64,000 nt of DNA from Planctobacterium sp047947135 (GCA_047947135.1 CP170457.1:4154001-4218000), one strand, 5' to 3'; positions 1 to 9,456 are shown, numbered from the stretch's first letter. Notes: generated by a model not told the origin, from the letters alone. Translations and numbers: made by a program.

Positions 1-651
1 GCAGTGTTAATATTGTGCCTGCCAGTATTTATACTGCAGTTGCTTTGGGGACAGGATGAATGGCGCTATCCGATCGGCTTTTTGTTCTTATTGTATGGGT
101 ATCTGCTCGGCTGGCAGCCGGAACTGTGGCGTAAGATACATAAGAGCACCAGACCGCTTTTTATCACATTTGTGCTCTGCACTGGTGCGCTGATACTTGC
201 CTACAATCGCCATTGGATCGCTATCATGCAGGGGGCACAGGCAAGTATCGATATCGAGATGTTATTGGTGTCTATCTATAGCCTGACACGCATTATTGGT
301 GTGTTGTTGATGCTGTCGCTGACAAAGTATCTGATGACGACCACATCAAACCTTTATCACTATTGTAATGACGCTGTATACCCAATTTATATTCTGCACC
401 AGACGGTGATTATCGTCCTTGGTTATCAGTTAAATCAGCTACAGCTCGGGCCAGTCGCCCAACCAATAGTATTATTTTCAGGTACACTGATTCTTTGTGG
501 TTTGCTCTATGAACTGATTCGCAGATTAGACCTATTGCGCCCTTTATTCGGGCTAAAAATGCAGGGAAGATACCCACCACGCCTGCAGCAACTGGGTTAT
601 GCCTCCGCAGCCGTCCTCTTGTCTCCGCTATTGATAACGTTAATTCTTTAA
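1..651 (+). CDS. Acyltransferase-3 family membrane protein, C-terminal part
   Basis: The frame is open to the left edge, so the gene starts outside the window and about 216 C-terminal residues are visible. They form a chain of hydrophobic helices (about six or seven) broken by short basic loops. The segment YPIYILHQTVIIVLGY resembles the last conserved helix of acyltransferase-3 (OafA/MdoC-like) integral membrane O-acyltransferases, which transfer acyl groups to periplasmic or surface glycans. The N-terminal part carrying the catalytic Arg/His motifs is not visible, so substrate and activity cannot be judged. It converges on the S9 peptidase gene. The family assignment rests on the overall hydrophobic pattern and this one motif. 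Confidence 0.65.
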   Translation, partial: AVLILCLPVFILQLLWGQDEWRYPIGFLFLLYGYLLGWQPELWRKIHKSTRPLFITFVLCTGALILAYNRHWIAIMQGAQASIDIEMLLVSIYSLTRIIGVLLMLSLTKYLMTTTSNLYHYCNDAVYPIYILHQTVIIVLGYQLNQLQLGPVAQPIVLFSGTLILCGLLYELIRRLDLLRPLFGLKMQGRYPPRLQQLGYASAAVLLSPLLITLIL

Positions 652-667
652 GACTGTCACAAAATAA

Positions 668-692
668 ATGCGCCATCACCTTGAAGGCGCAT
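668..692 (-). terminator. Probable intrinsic terminator of the S9 peptidase gene
   Basis: Perfect 7-bp arms ATGCGCC and GGCGCAT enclose an 11-nt loop. Read on the minus strand the hairpin is followed by a T-rich stretch (TTATTTTGT), seven bases past the stop codon of the peptidase gene. No comparable T-run follows on the plus strand. Confidence 0.6.
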
Positions 693-698
693 ACAGAA

Positions 699-2636
699 CT
701 ACAGGTGTTTACTGATAAAGGTATCTATGGCTTTCAACGCCTGTAAACGTGTACTGTTGTTTCTCAGATAGTGATTTTCATCTGGCAATTCCACAAAGGT
801 CACGTCTTTGTTGGCATCTTTTAGTTTTTCAAACATGTTTTCCGACTGCTCAACGTCGACGATCAAATCTTTTTCACCGTGGATAAGTAAAACTGGAATC
901 TTTACTTTTTCTGCATAGTTAATGGGGGATATTTTTTCCATTAGTTCACTATCTTCACTGTTATTTTTAATGACATCCTGCCAATAAGCGACCACTGAAG
1001 AACGTTTCCCATGGTCTCGACGCTCTCTAGACATCATCAGCTTAACATCGGAGATACCGTTAACTGATATCGCACATTTGTAGAGATCAGGCGTAAAGGT
1101 CGCACCGGCTATGGCGGCATAGCCACCATAACTTATCCCTGCTATACATACTTTATTAGGATCAATAATGCCTTGCTGCGCAAGATCTGCAACCGCATCT
1201 TCTAGGTCATCCATCATCTTTTTACCCCACTCACCGCGACCTTTTCTGGTGAACTCTGCCCCAAATCCTGCGGAGCCTCTGAATTGAGGTTGGATAACTA
1301 CATAACCTCGACTAGCAAAATATTGAGCCAGCCAATGGAAATGAATTCTATCATATGACTCTGGTCCACCATGAGGTAGCATGATCGCAGGCATCTTCTG
1401 TAAATTGCCATTTGCAGAAGTGGGTACGGTCAGGAGCGACGGGATCTTTAGCCCATCTCTGGCCATATACTCATACTCAATAACCTGGTTGACAAATTCC
1501 GAAGTCACGAGCTTTCTGGATGACGTTAGATAAACAAATTCACCGCCGCCATAAAGAAAATATTCACCGGCTGCCCCATCGCCATCCACTTTAAACACTA
1601 TGTGATTAAAGTTTTCAGTAAAGTCGACGATGGTAAAAGTGTTTTCAGGCATCGCCTTAGCAATCGCTTTTAATTTGTTATCCAATGCTTTATCAAAGAA
1701 GCCGTAACTGGGCTTGAAACCTGAGTAGCGCACACCATAAACAACACGATTGATATCAGTCAAAACTGCCTCAATGTCGGCATCCTCTCGATTAAACAAA
1801 GGACCTGTGATTTCACCATTCGTAAGATTCATAGCATAGTAGGAAGAAAACCCTTCGTCGTTTTCAGCAAGTACGACTAAAGCGTCTCCTGTTGGAGTTA
1901 CACCAACAATACTCTTGGTTATATAGGGGGTTTCTTCCCTGTAGATTTCCCGCCACTCATCATCAATCATCGACTCAACACGATGCAAATCGTCAAATTC
2001 ATCAAACCTTTCTCTGGCAAGAACCTCTCCACTGGCATCAACAAAATAGTCAATTGCATCGAGTCTTCCACGCTTATGCTTGCGTGGTGTGCCTTTTCGA
2101 GTCAGATTTACCCTCATAAGATCATATGTTAAGTCATCATGGTGCTTCCCAGAATAAGCTGGCATATAAAGATACTTACCATCGGGTGAGAGTCCAGATA
2201 CACGGCCTAGGCCTGTCTGGGCCTCATAGATACCTCTACCGGGAACCAATAACTGCCTTAGTTCTTTGCTATCTATATCAAAGACAAAAGCGGTACTGAC
2301 ACGATGTTCTCCGCGATAACCGAGAATTTTCTTATCTTCAGATGCAACCAGAATCAACTGATTCTCATTAACAAAATAAATGTCACGCGGGTCAATTTCG
2401 CTTACATTTATGCCTCCAAGCAAACGCTTTTTTTGTAAATCAATAATAATGACTGCATCACCATCTTCTGTGACAGAACGATAGGCAATTTTCGAGGCAT
2501 CTGGCGATATCCTTAGCATACTTTTATCGGGTAGCTTTCCGTATACCTCTAACGGCAACGACTCCGCAAAAACTAGCGTAGATACAAAAAAGAAATGGAA
2601 GATAGTGATGTAGATCGCGTTTTGTAGGACTGACAT
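699..2636 (-). CDS. Secreted S9-family prolyl oligopeptidase-like serine peptidase
   Basis: A 645-residue protein if started at the ATG at 2636, which has a good ribosome site (AAGGAG, about 10 bases upstream). An upstream in-frame ATG at 2732 would add 32 residues with no ribosome site and would spoil the signal peptide. Residues 1-25 form a hydrophobic signal peptide ending near VFAES. The middle is beta-propeller-like repeat sequence. The C-terminal alpha/beta hydrolase domain shows the triad: Ser502 in GISYGGYA, Asp590 in HGEKDLIVD and His622 in DENHYL. It most resembles S9C acylaminoacyl-peptidase-type dipeptidyl peptidases, which remove short peptides from N-termini in the periplasm. 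It is monocistronic, ending in its own terminator. Confidence 0.85.
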   Translation of the reverse strand: MSVLQNAIYITIFHFFFVSTLVFAESLPLEVYGKLPDKSMLRISPDASKIAYRSVTEDGDAVIIIDLQKKRLLGGINVSEIDPRDIYFVNENQLILVASEDKKILGYRGEHRVSTAFVFDIDSKELRQLLVPGRGIYEAQTGLGRVSGLSPDGKYLYMPAYSGKHHDDLTYDLMRVNLTRKGTPRKHKRGRLDAIDYFVDASGEVLARERFDEFDDLHRVESMIDDEWREIYREETPYITKSIVGVTPTGDALVVLAENDEGFSSYYAMNLTNGEITGPLFNREDADIEAVLTDINRVVYGVRYSGFKPSYGFFDKALDNKLKAIAKAMPENTFTIVDFTENFNHIVFKVDGDGAAGEYFLYGGGEFVYLTSSRKLVTSEFVNQVIEYEYMARDGLKIPSLLTVPTSANGNLQKMPAIMLPHGGPESYDRIHFHWLAQYFASRGYVVIQPQFRGSAGFGAEFTRKGRGEWGKKMMDDLEDAVADLAQQGIIDPNKVCIAGISYGGYAAIAGATFTPDLYKCAISVNGISDVKLMMSRERRDHGKRSSVVAYWQDVIKNNSEDSELMEKISPINYAEKVKIPVLLIHGEKDLIVDVEQSENMFEKLKDANKDVTFVELPDENHYLRNNSTRLQALKAIDTFISKHL

Positions 2637-2730
2637 ATGACAGGCTCTCCTTGCTAATGTGTCATCTTTAAATCTGTAGTGCGCAGGCCAATATAATGCA
2701 CAAATAGTTAAACCGAAACTGGTATAAACC

Positions 2731-2756
2731 AAAAAAGCGCCATCAGGCGCTTTTTT
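2731..2756 (-). terminator. Strong bidirectional terminator after rpsO
   Basis: Perfect 11-bp arms (AAAAAAGCGCC and its complement) enclose the loop ATCA. A/T runs on both sides make it work in both directions. It lies 18 bases past the rpsO stop codon on the minus strand and separates rpsO from the S9 peptidase gene. Confidence 0.9.
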
Positions 2757-2774
2757 GCAACTCTTACTTCGCGC

Positions 2775-3044
2775 TTAGCGACGCAGACCTAAACGACCAA
2801 TCAGGTCAAGGTAGCGGTCCTGGTTTTTACCTTTAAGGTAATCCAGCAACTTACGACGCTGGCTAACCATACGCAACAAACCACGGCGTGAATGGTGGTC
2901 TTTTTTGTGAGACTCGAAGTGTGATTGCAGTTTGTTGATGTTGTTAGTCAACAATGCTACTTGTACTTCTGGTGAACCAGTATCACCTTCTTTAACGCCG
3001 AAGTCAGAAATAATTTGAGCAGTTTCTTGTTTACTTAGTGACAT
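2775..3044 (-). CDS. rpsO: 30S ribosomal protein S15
   Basis: An 89-residue protein beginning MSLSKQETAQII, the usual length and start for bacterial S15. It binds the central domain of 16S rRNA early in 30S assembly and contributes to the bridge with 23S rRNA. The ATG at 3044 is preceded by GGAGA at good spacing; an ATG four codons upstream lacks one. The DTGSPEVQVA and HHSRRGLL motifs are diagnostic. It is last in the nusA-infB-rbfA-truB series but has its own promoter. E. coli S15 represses its own translation through a leader pseudoknot; whether the leader here does so cannot be judged by eye. Confidence 0.97.
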   Translation of the reverse strand: MSLSKQETAQIISDFGVKEGDTGSPEVQVALLTNNINKLQSHFESHKKDHHSRRGLLRMVSQRRKLLDYLKGKNQDRYLDLIGRLGLRR

Positions 3045-3108
3045 AATAATCTCCAATATTTGTCATGACTTGCCGATCACTAATTCAGTCAAGCCGGAAA
3101 GGTCGCGA

Positions 3109-3136
3109 ATTATATAGATATCTCATCAAAACGCAA
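3109..3136 (-). promoter_or_regulatory. Sigma-70 promoter for rpsO
   Basis: On the minus strand TTGCGT (3131-3136) is followed after 16 bases by a perfect TATAAT (3109-3114), with a GC-rich discriminator downstream. It sits in the truB-rpsO gap about 65 bases before the rpsO start, leaving room for a regulatory leader. Confidence 0.7.
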
Positions 3137-3178
3137 GTGAAAGGCCTGATTAACACAGTAAAAAATAGCTAAAACCTC

Positions 3179-4090
3179 TTATTGTTGTGACAACAATCTT
3201 TTCGGTTGCATTGCGCCATCAGACATAATTTCAGCAATCCCAATAAATTGCGCTTGCTGACCATCGTAAACCCTGACGGTACCCCGCAATTCAAATCCTC
3301 GCAGTTGCTGACCATGCAAAAACTTCTTCACCTGAATCTCGTTCAGCGGTTGAATCGGCAGGTGTTGCAATGGAGTATCAGTTGCCAGAAGTAGTTCATC
3401 TAACGCGGCTATCCCGCCCTGCTCTGCAATCGTCTCAAATTCGTCAAAGCTATACATTTTGTGTTGCTCAAAACCGGCGACCTGTTCACGATGTAATTTG
3501 CTGACGTAAGCACCACAACCGAGGGCCTGACCGATATCATCCACCAATGAGCGGATATAGGTCCCTTTGCTACAATGCACCCGCATATCGGCGTTCACGC
3601 CGTCAAAACTTAGTATTTCTAACAGGTGGATTGTAATATCTCGCGCTGGACGCTCAATTTCAATTCCCTGACGGGCATAATAATACAGTGGCTTGCCCTG
3701 ATGCTTCAGTGCCGAGAACATGGACGGAACCTGTTTGATCGGCCCCTTGAACTGTTCAATTGAGTGCATCAGATCAGTTTCCGTCACTGCAACGGGCTTT
3801 TCTTCCACAACTTCACCGTCAGCGTCTGAGGTGGTGGTGCGTATACCAAGCGTTGCGGTAACACGATAAACTTTATCGGCATCCAGACCATATTGGGCAA
3901 ATTTGGTGGCATTGCCAAAGCAGATAGGCAGCATGCCGCTGGCTAACGGATCCAATGCGCCTGTATGACCCGCCTTGTTGGCGTCATAGAGGCGCCTGAC
4001 ACGCTGCAATACTCCATTGGAGGACTCGCCCAAGGGCTTGTTCAATAAAACGATGCCGTCAAGATGACGGCCAGATTTGCGTCTTCCCAT
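3179..4090 (-). CDS. truB: tRNA pseudouridine(55) synthase
   Basis: A 303-residue TruB that makes pseudouridine 55 in the T-loop of most elongator tRNAs and acts as a tRNA chaperone. The catalytic aspartate is Asp47 in AGHTGALDPLASG. The KxYRVTATLG and CSKGTYIRSL motifs of the family are present, followed by a PUA-like C-terminal domain with the FLHGQQLR segment. The start at 4090 is six bases after the rbfA stop, indicating translational coupling in the conserved infB-rbfA-truB operon. Confidence 0.97.
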   Translation of the reverse strand: MGRRKSGRHLDGIVLLNKPLGESSNGVLQRVRRLYDANKAGHTGALDPLASGMLPICFGNATKFAQYGLDADKVYRVTATLGIRTTTSDADGEVVEEKPVAVTETDLMHSIEQFKGPIKQVPSMFSALKHQGKPLYYYARQGIEIERPARDITIHLLEILSFDGVNADMRVHCSKGTYIRSLVDDIGQALGCGAYVSKLHREQVAGFEQHKMYSFDEFETIAEQGGIAALDELLLATDTPLQHLPIQPLNEIQVKKFLHGQQLRGFELRGTVRVYDGQQAQFIGIAEIMSDGAMQPKRLLSQQ

Positions 4091-4096
4091 GACTGA

Positions 4097-4519
4097 CTAT
4101 TCTTTATCAGCATTACCGGGCGCAGTATCGTCACCGTCCCGGTCCTGACTTTTTTGCTGATCTTTACTAATGGTTTCTGACACCAGATTAGAAATTCGCA
4201 TACCTTCAGTGATGGATATGTCCTGCAGGAAATGTAAATGCGGGACAGAACGCATACGTAAACGTTTTGATAATAGAGAACGCACAAAGCCTTTGTTGTC
4301 CTCTATCAGTTTCATGTGGGCTTTAACTTCTTCTTCATCGTTATTGAAGAAAGTTAAAAATATCTTAGCATGCGCCAGATCGCGTGATACTTCAGCACCC
4401 GAAACGGTAATAAACCCCAGTTGCGGTAGGCGGTGTTTCAATTCATGTTGCAGAATGCTGGCAACTTCTTTATGAACCTGCTGCGAAACTCTGTCTGTTC
4501 TTGAAAATTCTTTTGCCAT
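4097..4519 (-). CDS. rbfA: 30S ribosome-binding factor A
   Basis: A 140-residue single KH-domain protein that binds the immature 30S subunit near helix 1 of 16S rRNA and is needed for late maturation and cold adaptation. The N-terminus MAKEFSRTDRVSQQ, the central KIFLTFF strand and RSVPHLHFLQD are characteristic. The C-terminal 20 residues are acidic and likely disordered. It lies between infB and truB in the usual order. A probable terminator hairpin sits between infB and this gene, so rbfA may receive only part of the transcription. Confidence 0.96.
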   Translation of the reverse strand: MAKEFSRTDRVSQQVHKEVASILQHELKHRLPQLGFITVSGAEVSRDLAHAKIFLTFFNNDEEEVKAHMKLIEDNKGFVRSLLSKRLRMRSVPHLHFLQDISITEGMRISNLVSETISKDQQKSQDRDGDDTAPGNADKE

Positions 4520-4542
4520 CTCTATTCTCTTCTCCGGAAGAC

Positions 4543-4568
4543 AAAAACGGAGGCCAATGCCCCCGTTT
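4543..4568 (-). terminator. Possible attenuating terminator between infB and rbfA
   Basis: Two 10-base arms with a single mismatch (GCCCCCGTTT against AAACGGAGGC) and a 4-base loop are followed on the minus strand by TTTTTGT. It lies in the 74-bp infB-rbfA gap and would reduce, rather than abolish, read-through into rbfA-truB. Confidence 0.5.
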
Positions 4569-4593
4569 CATTCATCCAATTGTCGGGGCGGGT

Positions 4594-7200
4594 TTACAAC
4601 TCTCGTTTAACCTCGACCGTTTCAAATACTTCGATTTGGTCCCCAACTTTAACATCGTTGTAATTCTTAACGCCGATACCACATTCCATACCATTACGCA
4701 CGTCTGGAACGTCATCTTTAAAGCGACGCAATGATTCCAGCTCACCTTCATAAATAACCACGTTTTCACGTAGAACGCGGATTGGGTTGTTACGTTTAAC
4801 AACACCCTCGACCACCATACAACCAGCGATTGCACCAATTTTTGGTGATTTAAAGACATCACGAACTTCTGCCAGACCAATGATTTCCTGTCTGAATTCA
4901 GGTGCAAGCATACCGCTCATGGCTGCCTTCACTTCATCAATCAGGTCATAAATGACGCTGTAATAACGTAAATCGACATCTTCTGCTTCCAGCACTTTAC
5001 GCGCTGCAGAATCGGCACGAACGTTAAAACCAATCACAATGGCGTTTGACGCCGTTGCCAGAGTTGCATCCGTTTCAGTAATTCCACCGACACCACTACC
5101 TACAATATTGACGCGAACTTCGTCAGTAGACAATTTGGTCAATGAATCATTGATAGCTTCAACAGAACCTTGAACATCGGCTTTCAAAACGACATTTAAA
5201 TCACGAACGTCACCGGCTTCCATGTTAGCAAACATGTTTTCCAGTTTCGCTTTCTGCTGTTTCGCTAACTTCAGGTCACGCTGTTTAGTTTGACGTTTGT
5301 TGGCCACTTCGCGCGCTTTGCGCTCATCGGGCACAACCATCGCTTCTTCACCGGCTTTTGGCACGCCAGACAGCCCTAAGATCTCAACGGGTGTAGATGG
5401 GCCTGCAATTTTCACTTCATGACCATGCTCATCACGCATCGCTCTTACGCGACCATACTCATGGCCACATAACAGGATATCGCCGGCTTTCAACTCACCG
5501 TGCTGAACCAATACCGAGGCAATGGGTCCGCGCCCTTTATCAAGACGTGACTCAATCACGATACCTTTGGCGGCACCTTTTGGAATTGCTTGTAAATCCA
5601 GTACTTCGGCTTGCAGCAATATAGCGTCGATAAGCTCATCAATACCTAAACCCGTTTTGGCTGAAACATTGACGAACTGGTGGTCACCGCCCCACTCTTC
5701 GGAAATCACTTCCAACTGAGACAGTTCAGTTTTGACGCGATCCGGATCGGCCGCTTCTTTATCCATCTTGTTGACTGCAACAATCAACGGCACACCCGCA
5801 GCACGAGCGTGTTGCACAGCCTCTTTGGTTTGCGGCATAACGCCATCATCTGCGGCTACAACCAGCACAACGATATCCGTTGCGGTTGCGCCTCGAGCAC
5901 GCATCGCAGTAAATGCAGCGTGTCCCGGTGTATCTAAGAAGGTCAGGCTACCATTATCAGATTTAACTGAATAAGCACCAATGTGCTGGGTAATACCGCC
6001 TGCCTCTGAATCAGCCACTTTGGCGCGGCGAATGTAATCCAGTAGTGATGTTTTACCATGGTCAACGTGACCCATGATGGTGACAACAGGTGCACGAGGT
6101 GCTTTCTCACCACCAGTATTGCTGGCGATCAACTCGTCTTCGAGTGCGTTATCATTCACCAACTCGTACTGTTGGCCCATTTCTTCCAGTACCAATACCG
6201 CTGTGTCGCGATCCAGTACCTGATTAATAGTCACCATTTCTCCCATCTTCATCATCACTTTGATGACTTCGGTGGCTTTCTTGGCCATACGGTTTGCAAG
6301 TTCACCAACGGTGATAGTTTCACCTATGCGAACAGTACGGGCGACTGGTTGTGCGGGCATATTAAATCCGTGTTTGAGGTTATCTGCAGCTTTCTTTTTC
6401 TTATGAGAACGGCGGCGAGAACTGCGCTCGATTTCCATATCTTCCTGGTCTTCGGCTTCCTGTGCATAGCGGTTGGAATGCAAATGTACTTCTTCCGCTT
6501 CTTCTGCCTGACGACGTTTCTCTTCTTCTTCCCAGCGCTTCTTGTTTTCTTCTGCCAGACGTTTCGCTTCTTCCGCGGCACGTTTGGCTTCTTCTTCCAA
6601 CTTACGCTTGGCTTCTTCTTCTTGCTGCGCTTTTAGTTTCTCAGCTTCTTCTCTAACGCGAGCACGTTCTTTTTTCTCTTCATCAGTCAGGTGATCGTCC
6701 TGCTGTTGTGCTTCTGCTTTGGCAGCAGCTTCTCGTGCTTTCTTCTCGGCTTTGGCTTTCGCTTCCGCATCAGCTTTGGCTTTCGCAGCCGCATCCGCCT
6801 TAGCTTTCGCTTCACGTTCTGCAGCTTCACGTGCCTTGCGATCTGCCTCTAACTTCGCCGCTTCTTCTTCTTTACGCTTGGCTTCTTCTTCCAAACGTTT
6901 TTCTTCAACTTCACTGCGCTTAACGTAAGTACGCTTTTTACGCACTTCAACTTTCACTTGGCGAGATTTACCCGCGGTGAGTGTGCTTGTCGTTTTACGC
7001 TGTAGCGTCATTTTCTTGGGTGCGGATGCACCTGCTCCGCCATGCTGCTTACTCAAATGGTCCAGCAACTTGGCTTTTTCTTCTTCGGTTACCATGTCGT
7101 CTTTTGACTTGGGGATCCCTGCATCAGCAAATTGTTGCAATAACCTGTCGACGGACGTACCTATGTCACCGGCTAGCTTTTCTATCTGGACTTCTGCCAT
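4594..7200 (-). CDS. infB: Translation initiation factor IF-2
   Basis: An 868-residue GTPase that delivers fMet-tRNA to the 30S subunit and promotes 50S joining. Residues 1-50 are the IF2 N-terminal domain. Residues about 100-240 form a long charged Ala/Glu/Lys/Arg-rich coiled linker typical of gammaproteobacterial IF2. The G domain has GHVDHGKT at 377-384, DTPGH at 423-427 and NKMD at 477-480, followed by the beta-barrel and C-terminal fMet-tRNA-binding domains. Alternative internal starts (IF2-2/3) are known in E. coli but are not evident here. It follows nusA by 26 bp in the canonical operon. Confidence 0.98.
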   Translation of the reverse strand: MAEVQIEKLAGDIGTSVDRLLQQFADAGIPKSKDDMVTEEEKAKLLDHLSKQHGGAGASAPKKMTLQRKTTSTLTAGKSRQVKVEVRKKRTYVKRSEVEEKRLEEEAKRKEEEAAKLEADRKAREAAEREAKAKADAAAKAKADAEAKAKAEKKAREAAAKAEAQQQDDHLTDEEKKERARVREEAEKLKAQQEEEAKRKLEEEAKRAAEEAKRLAEENKKRWEEEEKRRQAEEAEEVHLHSNRYAQEAEDQEDMEIERSSRRRSHKKKKAADNLKHGFNMPAQPVARTVRIGETITVGELANRMAKKATEVIKVMMKMGEMVTINQVLDRDTAVLVLEEMGQQYELVNDNALEDELIASNTGGEKAPRAPVVTIMGHVDHGKTSLLDYIRRAKVADSEAGGITQHIGAYSVKSDNGSLTFLDTPGHAAFTAMRARGATATDIVVLVVAADDGVMPQTKEAVQHARAAGVPLIVAVNKMDKEAADPDRVKTELSQLEVISEEWGGDHQFVNVSAKTGLGIDELIDAILLQAEVLDLQAIPKGAAKGIVIESRLDKGRGPIASVLVQHGELKAGDILLCGHEYGRVRAMRDEHGHEVKIAGPSTPVEILGLSGVPKAGEEAMVVPDERKAREVANKRQTKQRDLKLAKQQKAKLENMFANMEAGDVRDLNVVLKADVQGSVEAINDSLTKLSTDEVRVNIVGSGVGGITETDATLATASNAIVIGFNVRADSAARKVLEAEDVDLRYYSVIYDLIDEVKAAMSGMLAPEFRQEIIGLAEVRDVFKSPKIGAIAGCMVVEGVVKRNNPIRVLRENVVIYEGELESLRRFKDDVPDVRNGMECGIGVKNYNDVKVGDQIEVFETVEVKREL

Positions 7201-7226
7201 GATTGTGTTTTCTCCTCTTGCTGATG

Positions 7227-8720
7227 TTACTCTTCGTTAAACCAGACGATATTTCTTGCCGCCATGATCAATTCACCGGCTTTGGCCTCGTCCAGTTCTT
7301 CGATATCGCTGATGTCGTCAACACCCTGTTCAGCGAGCGCTTCTAAATCAGAGATCCCGCGGCTAGCCAGCACAAATGCTACGTGTCTGTCTAAGCCAGG
7401 CAAGTTCAACAGGTCTTCTGATGGCTCTGAATTTTCCAGAGACTCTTCATTCGCCAGAGCCTGAGTTGTCAATGCCGCCTTGGCACGACCTCGCAGCTCT
7501 TCGACCATATCTTCGTCTAATCCATCAATTTCCAATAGCTCACTAACAGGAACATAAGCTATCTCTTCCAGCGTAGAAAAGCCTTCATCGACTAATACGC
7601 CAGCAAAATCTTCGTCGATATCCAGACCAGTCATGAAACGCGTCAATACTTCCGCATTTTCCTGTTCATGCTTGGAATTCAAGTCTTCGATTGTCATTAC
7701 GTTCAGTTCCCAGCCAGTTAACTGACTCGCTAAACGTACGTTTTGACCACTTTTACCAATGGCCTGCGCCAAATGGTCGCTTTCAACTGCAACATCCATT
7801 GAATGGGCATCTTCGTCTACCACAATTTGGGCCACTTCAGCAGGCGCCATTGCGTTAATCACATACTGTGCCGGATTCTCATCAAACAGCACAATATCGA
7901 CACGCTCACCACCTAATTCACCAGAAACTGCCTGCACACGAGAACCTCGCATACCGACACAGGCACCAACAGGGTCAAGACGCTTGTCATTGGTTTTCAC
8001 CGCGATCTTGGCGCGAGAGCCAGCATCACGAGCGGCGCTTTTCACTTCCAGTGTTTCTTCTGCAATTTCCGGAACCTCTATGCGGAATAATTCCACCAGC
8101 ATGTTCGGATGTGTACGGCTGATAAACAGCTGCGCCCCTTTCGCTTCAGGGCGGATATCGAACAATAGTCCTCGTACTCGATCACCTGGGCGGAACGTCT
8201 CTCTTGGTAACATATCTTCACGATACATAACACCTTCGGCGTTATTACCCAGATCCACAATGACGTTGTCGCGATTTACTTTTTTAATAACACCCGTAAT
8301 CAGGTCGCCAACACGATCACGATATTCTTCAATCATTTGCTCACGTTCAGCTTCACGTACTTTTTGTACGATGACCTGTTTAGCCGTTTGCGTTGTGATT
8401 CGGTCGAACTTGATAGACTCAATTTGTTCTTCTACATAATCACCCAATTGTGCTTCCGGCTCATCAACTTGTGCAGCAGACAAGGTAATTTCAGCATAGG
8501 GATTTTCCTGTGTCTCATCGTCAGCAATAATCATCCAACGACGGAATGTGTCAAAATCACCGGTTTCACGATCAATACTTACGCGAACTTCGATTTCGCC
8601 TTCATTCTTTTTCTTAGTCGCGCTGGCAATTGCGAACTCAAGTGCTTCAAAGATCTTTTCTCTTGGCACCTGTTTTTCATTAGATACAGCTTCAGCCACT
8701 AACAGAATTTCTTTATTCAT
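7227..8720 (-). CDS. nusA: Transcription termination/antitermination factor NusA
   Basis: A 497-residue protein, the same length class as the E. coli factor. The order is an N-terminal RNA polymerase-binding domain (1-130), an S1 domain (about 135-200), two KH domains (with GACVGMRGSRVQ and AQAIGKSGQNVRLAS) and two C-terminal acidic repeats (about 360-497). It binds RNA polymerase, enhances pausing and termination, and takes part in antitermination complexes. The gene lies between rimP and infB. In E. coli NusA controls its own operon through terminators in the leader, and matching hairpins exist here upstream of rimP. Confidence 0.98.
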   Translation of the reverse strand: MNKEILLVAEAVSNEKQVPREKIFEALEFAIASATKKKNEGEIEVRVSIDRETGDFDTFRRWMIIADDETQENPYAEITLSAAQVDEPEAQLGDYVEEQIESIKFDRITTQTAKQVIVQKVREAEREQMIEEYRDRVGDLITGVIKKVNRDNVIVDLGNNAEGVMYREDMLPRETFRPGDRVRGLLFDIRPEAKGAQLFISRTHPNMLVELFRIEVPEIAEETLEVKSAARDAGSRAKIAVKTNDKRLDPVGACVGMRGSRVQAVSGELGGERVDIVLFDENPAQYVINAMAPAEVAQIVVDEDAHSMDVAVESDHLAQAIGKSGQNVRLASQLTGWELNVMTIEDLNSKHEQENAEVLTRFMTGLDIDEDFAGVLVDEGFSTLEEIAYVPVSELLEIDGLDEDMVEELRGRAKAALTTQALANEESLENSEPSEDLLNLPGLDRHVAFVLASRGISDLEALAEQGVDDISDIEELDEAKAGELIMAARNIVWFNEE

Positions 8721-8766
8721 TACCCTGCCGCCTTATACGAGATAAACGTTTCATATCCAGTTGCCA

Positions 8767-9225
8767 CTAACTAAATTGTGGCACCAGATTTCCTTTTTCA
8801 ATATTATTTATACTTATTTCAAATTCGTCTTTATCGACTTGCACAACCAGCTTGTCGCCATCTACGCTGACAACTTCACCTTTGAAGTTACGTCTATTTC
8901 CCATTGGGACGCGCAAACGTATCGATACTACTTCACCGATAACCGCTTCGTAGTGTGCCGTTTTAAATAAAGGACGATCCATTCCAGGTGAGGACACTTC
9001 CAGGTTGTATTCTGTACTAATCGGATCTTCGACATCCAGTACTGCACTTACCTGATGGCTTACATCGGCACAGTTATCTACTGAGATCCCATCAGGATGA
9101 TCAATAAACAAACGTAGCGTCGAATGTTTGCCAGCTGCTAGAAACTCAATGCCCAACAGTTCAAAACCCAGCGCTTCTACCGCAGGTTCGAGCAATTGAG
9201 TTAATTTGTCATTAAGTTGAGACAA
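8767..9225 (-). CDS. rimP: Ribosome maturation factor RimP, probable TTG start
   Basis: A 152-residue RimP, needed for 30S subunit maturation, with LLGIEFLAAGKHSTLRLFID and VSSPGMDRPLF as family motifs. The first in-frame ATG (9291) lies inside a terminator stem and would add 22 non-conserved hydrophobic residues. The TTG at 9225 gives the family length (150-152) and has GGAG six bases upstream; a GTG at 9237 is a weaker alternative. A rare start codon would fit low-level expression. It heads the nusA-infB operon. Confidence 0.9.
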   Translation of the reverse strand: MSQLNDKLTQLLEPAVEALGFELLGIEFLAAGKHSTLRLFIDHPDGISVDNCADVSHQVSAVLDVEDPISTEYNLEVSSPGMDRPLFKTAHYEAVIGEVVSIRLRVPMGNRRNFKGEVVSVDGDKLVVQVDKDEFEISINNIEKGNLVPQFS

Positions 9226-9241
9226 GCGATGCTCCACAAAT

Positions 9242-9260
9242 AAAAAAAGGGCAAGAGCCC
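9242..9260 (-). terminator. Weak second leader terminator before rimP
   Basis: On the minus strand GGGC-TCTT-GCCC is followed directly by seven Ts. The stem is only 4 bp, so alone it would be weak. It lies between the strong post-tRNA terminator and the rimP start, where the E. coli operon also has tandem leader terminators. Confidence 0.4.
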
Positions 9261-9284
9261 CAATACAATTCGATAAAATCGGAG

Positions 9285-9322
9285 ATAACAAAAAGCCCCG
9301 GTCTAGCGGGGCTTTTTGTTAT
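9285..9322 (-). terminator. Strong terminator between the initiator tRNA and rimP
   Basis: A perfect 16-bp inverted repeat (9285-9300 and 9307-9322) with a 6-base loop, a GC-rich core and T/A runs on both sides. It ends the tRNA transcript and stands between the tRNA promoter and rimP-nusA-infB, so expression of the operon must involve read-through or antitermination unless a promoter lies downstream. Confidence 0.88.
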
Positions 9323-9379
9323 GGACCCAATGTCCTTATATAATATTGAAGTTTGTCAATTAAGCCAAGCTCCAAAATT

Positions 9380-9456
<77 letters not shown>

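Noticed and set aside
6058..6636. A 192-residue plus-strand reading frame inside infB
   Set aside because: Phe/Leu-rich antisense of the Glu/Lys-rich IF2 linker, with no ribosome site and no similarity to real proteins.
6560..6920. Apparent tandem repeat in the infB region
   Set aside because: It is the Ala/Glu/Lys-rich coding repeat of the IF2 linker, not a DNA repeat element.
7759..8439. A 226-residue plus-strand reading frame inside nusA
   Set aside because: Entirely antisense to a strongly conserved gene, with Ser/Thr/Arg-rich composition typical of a shadow frame.
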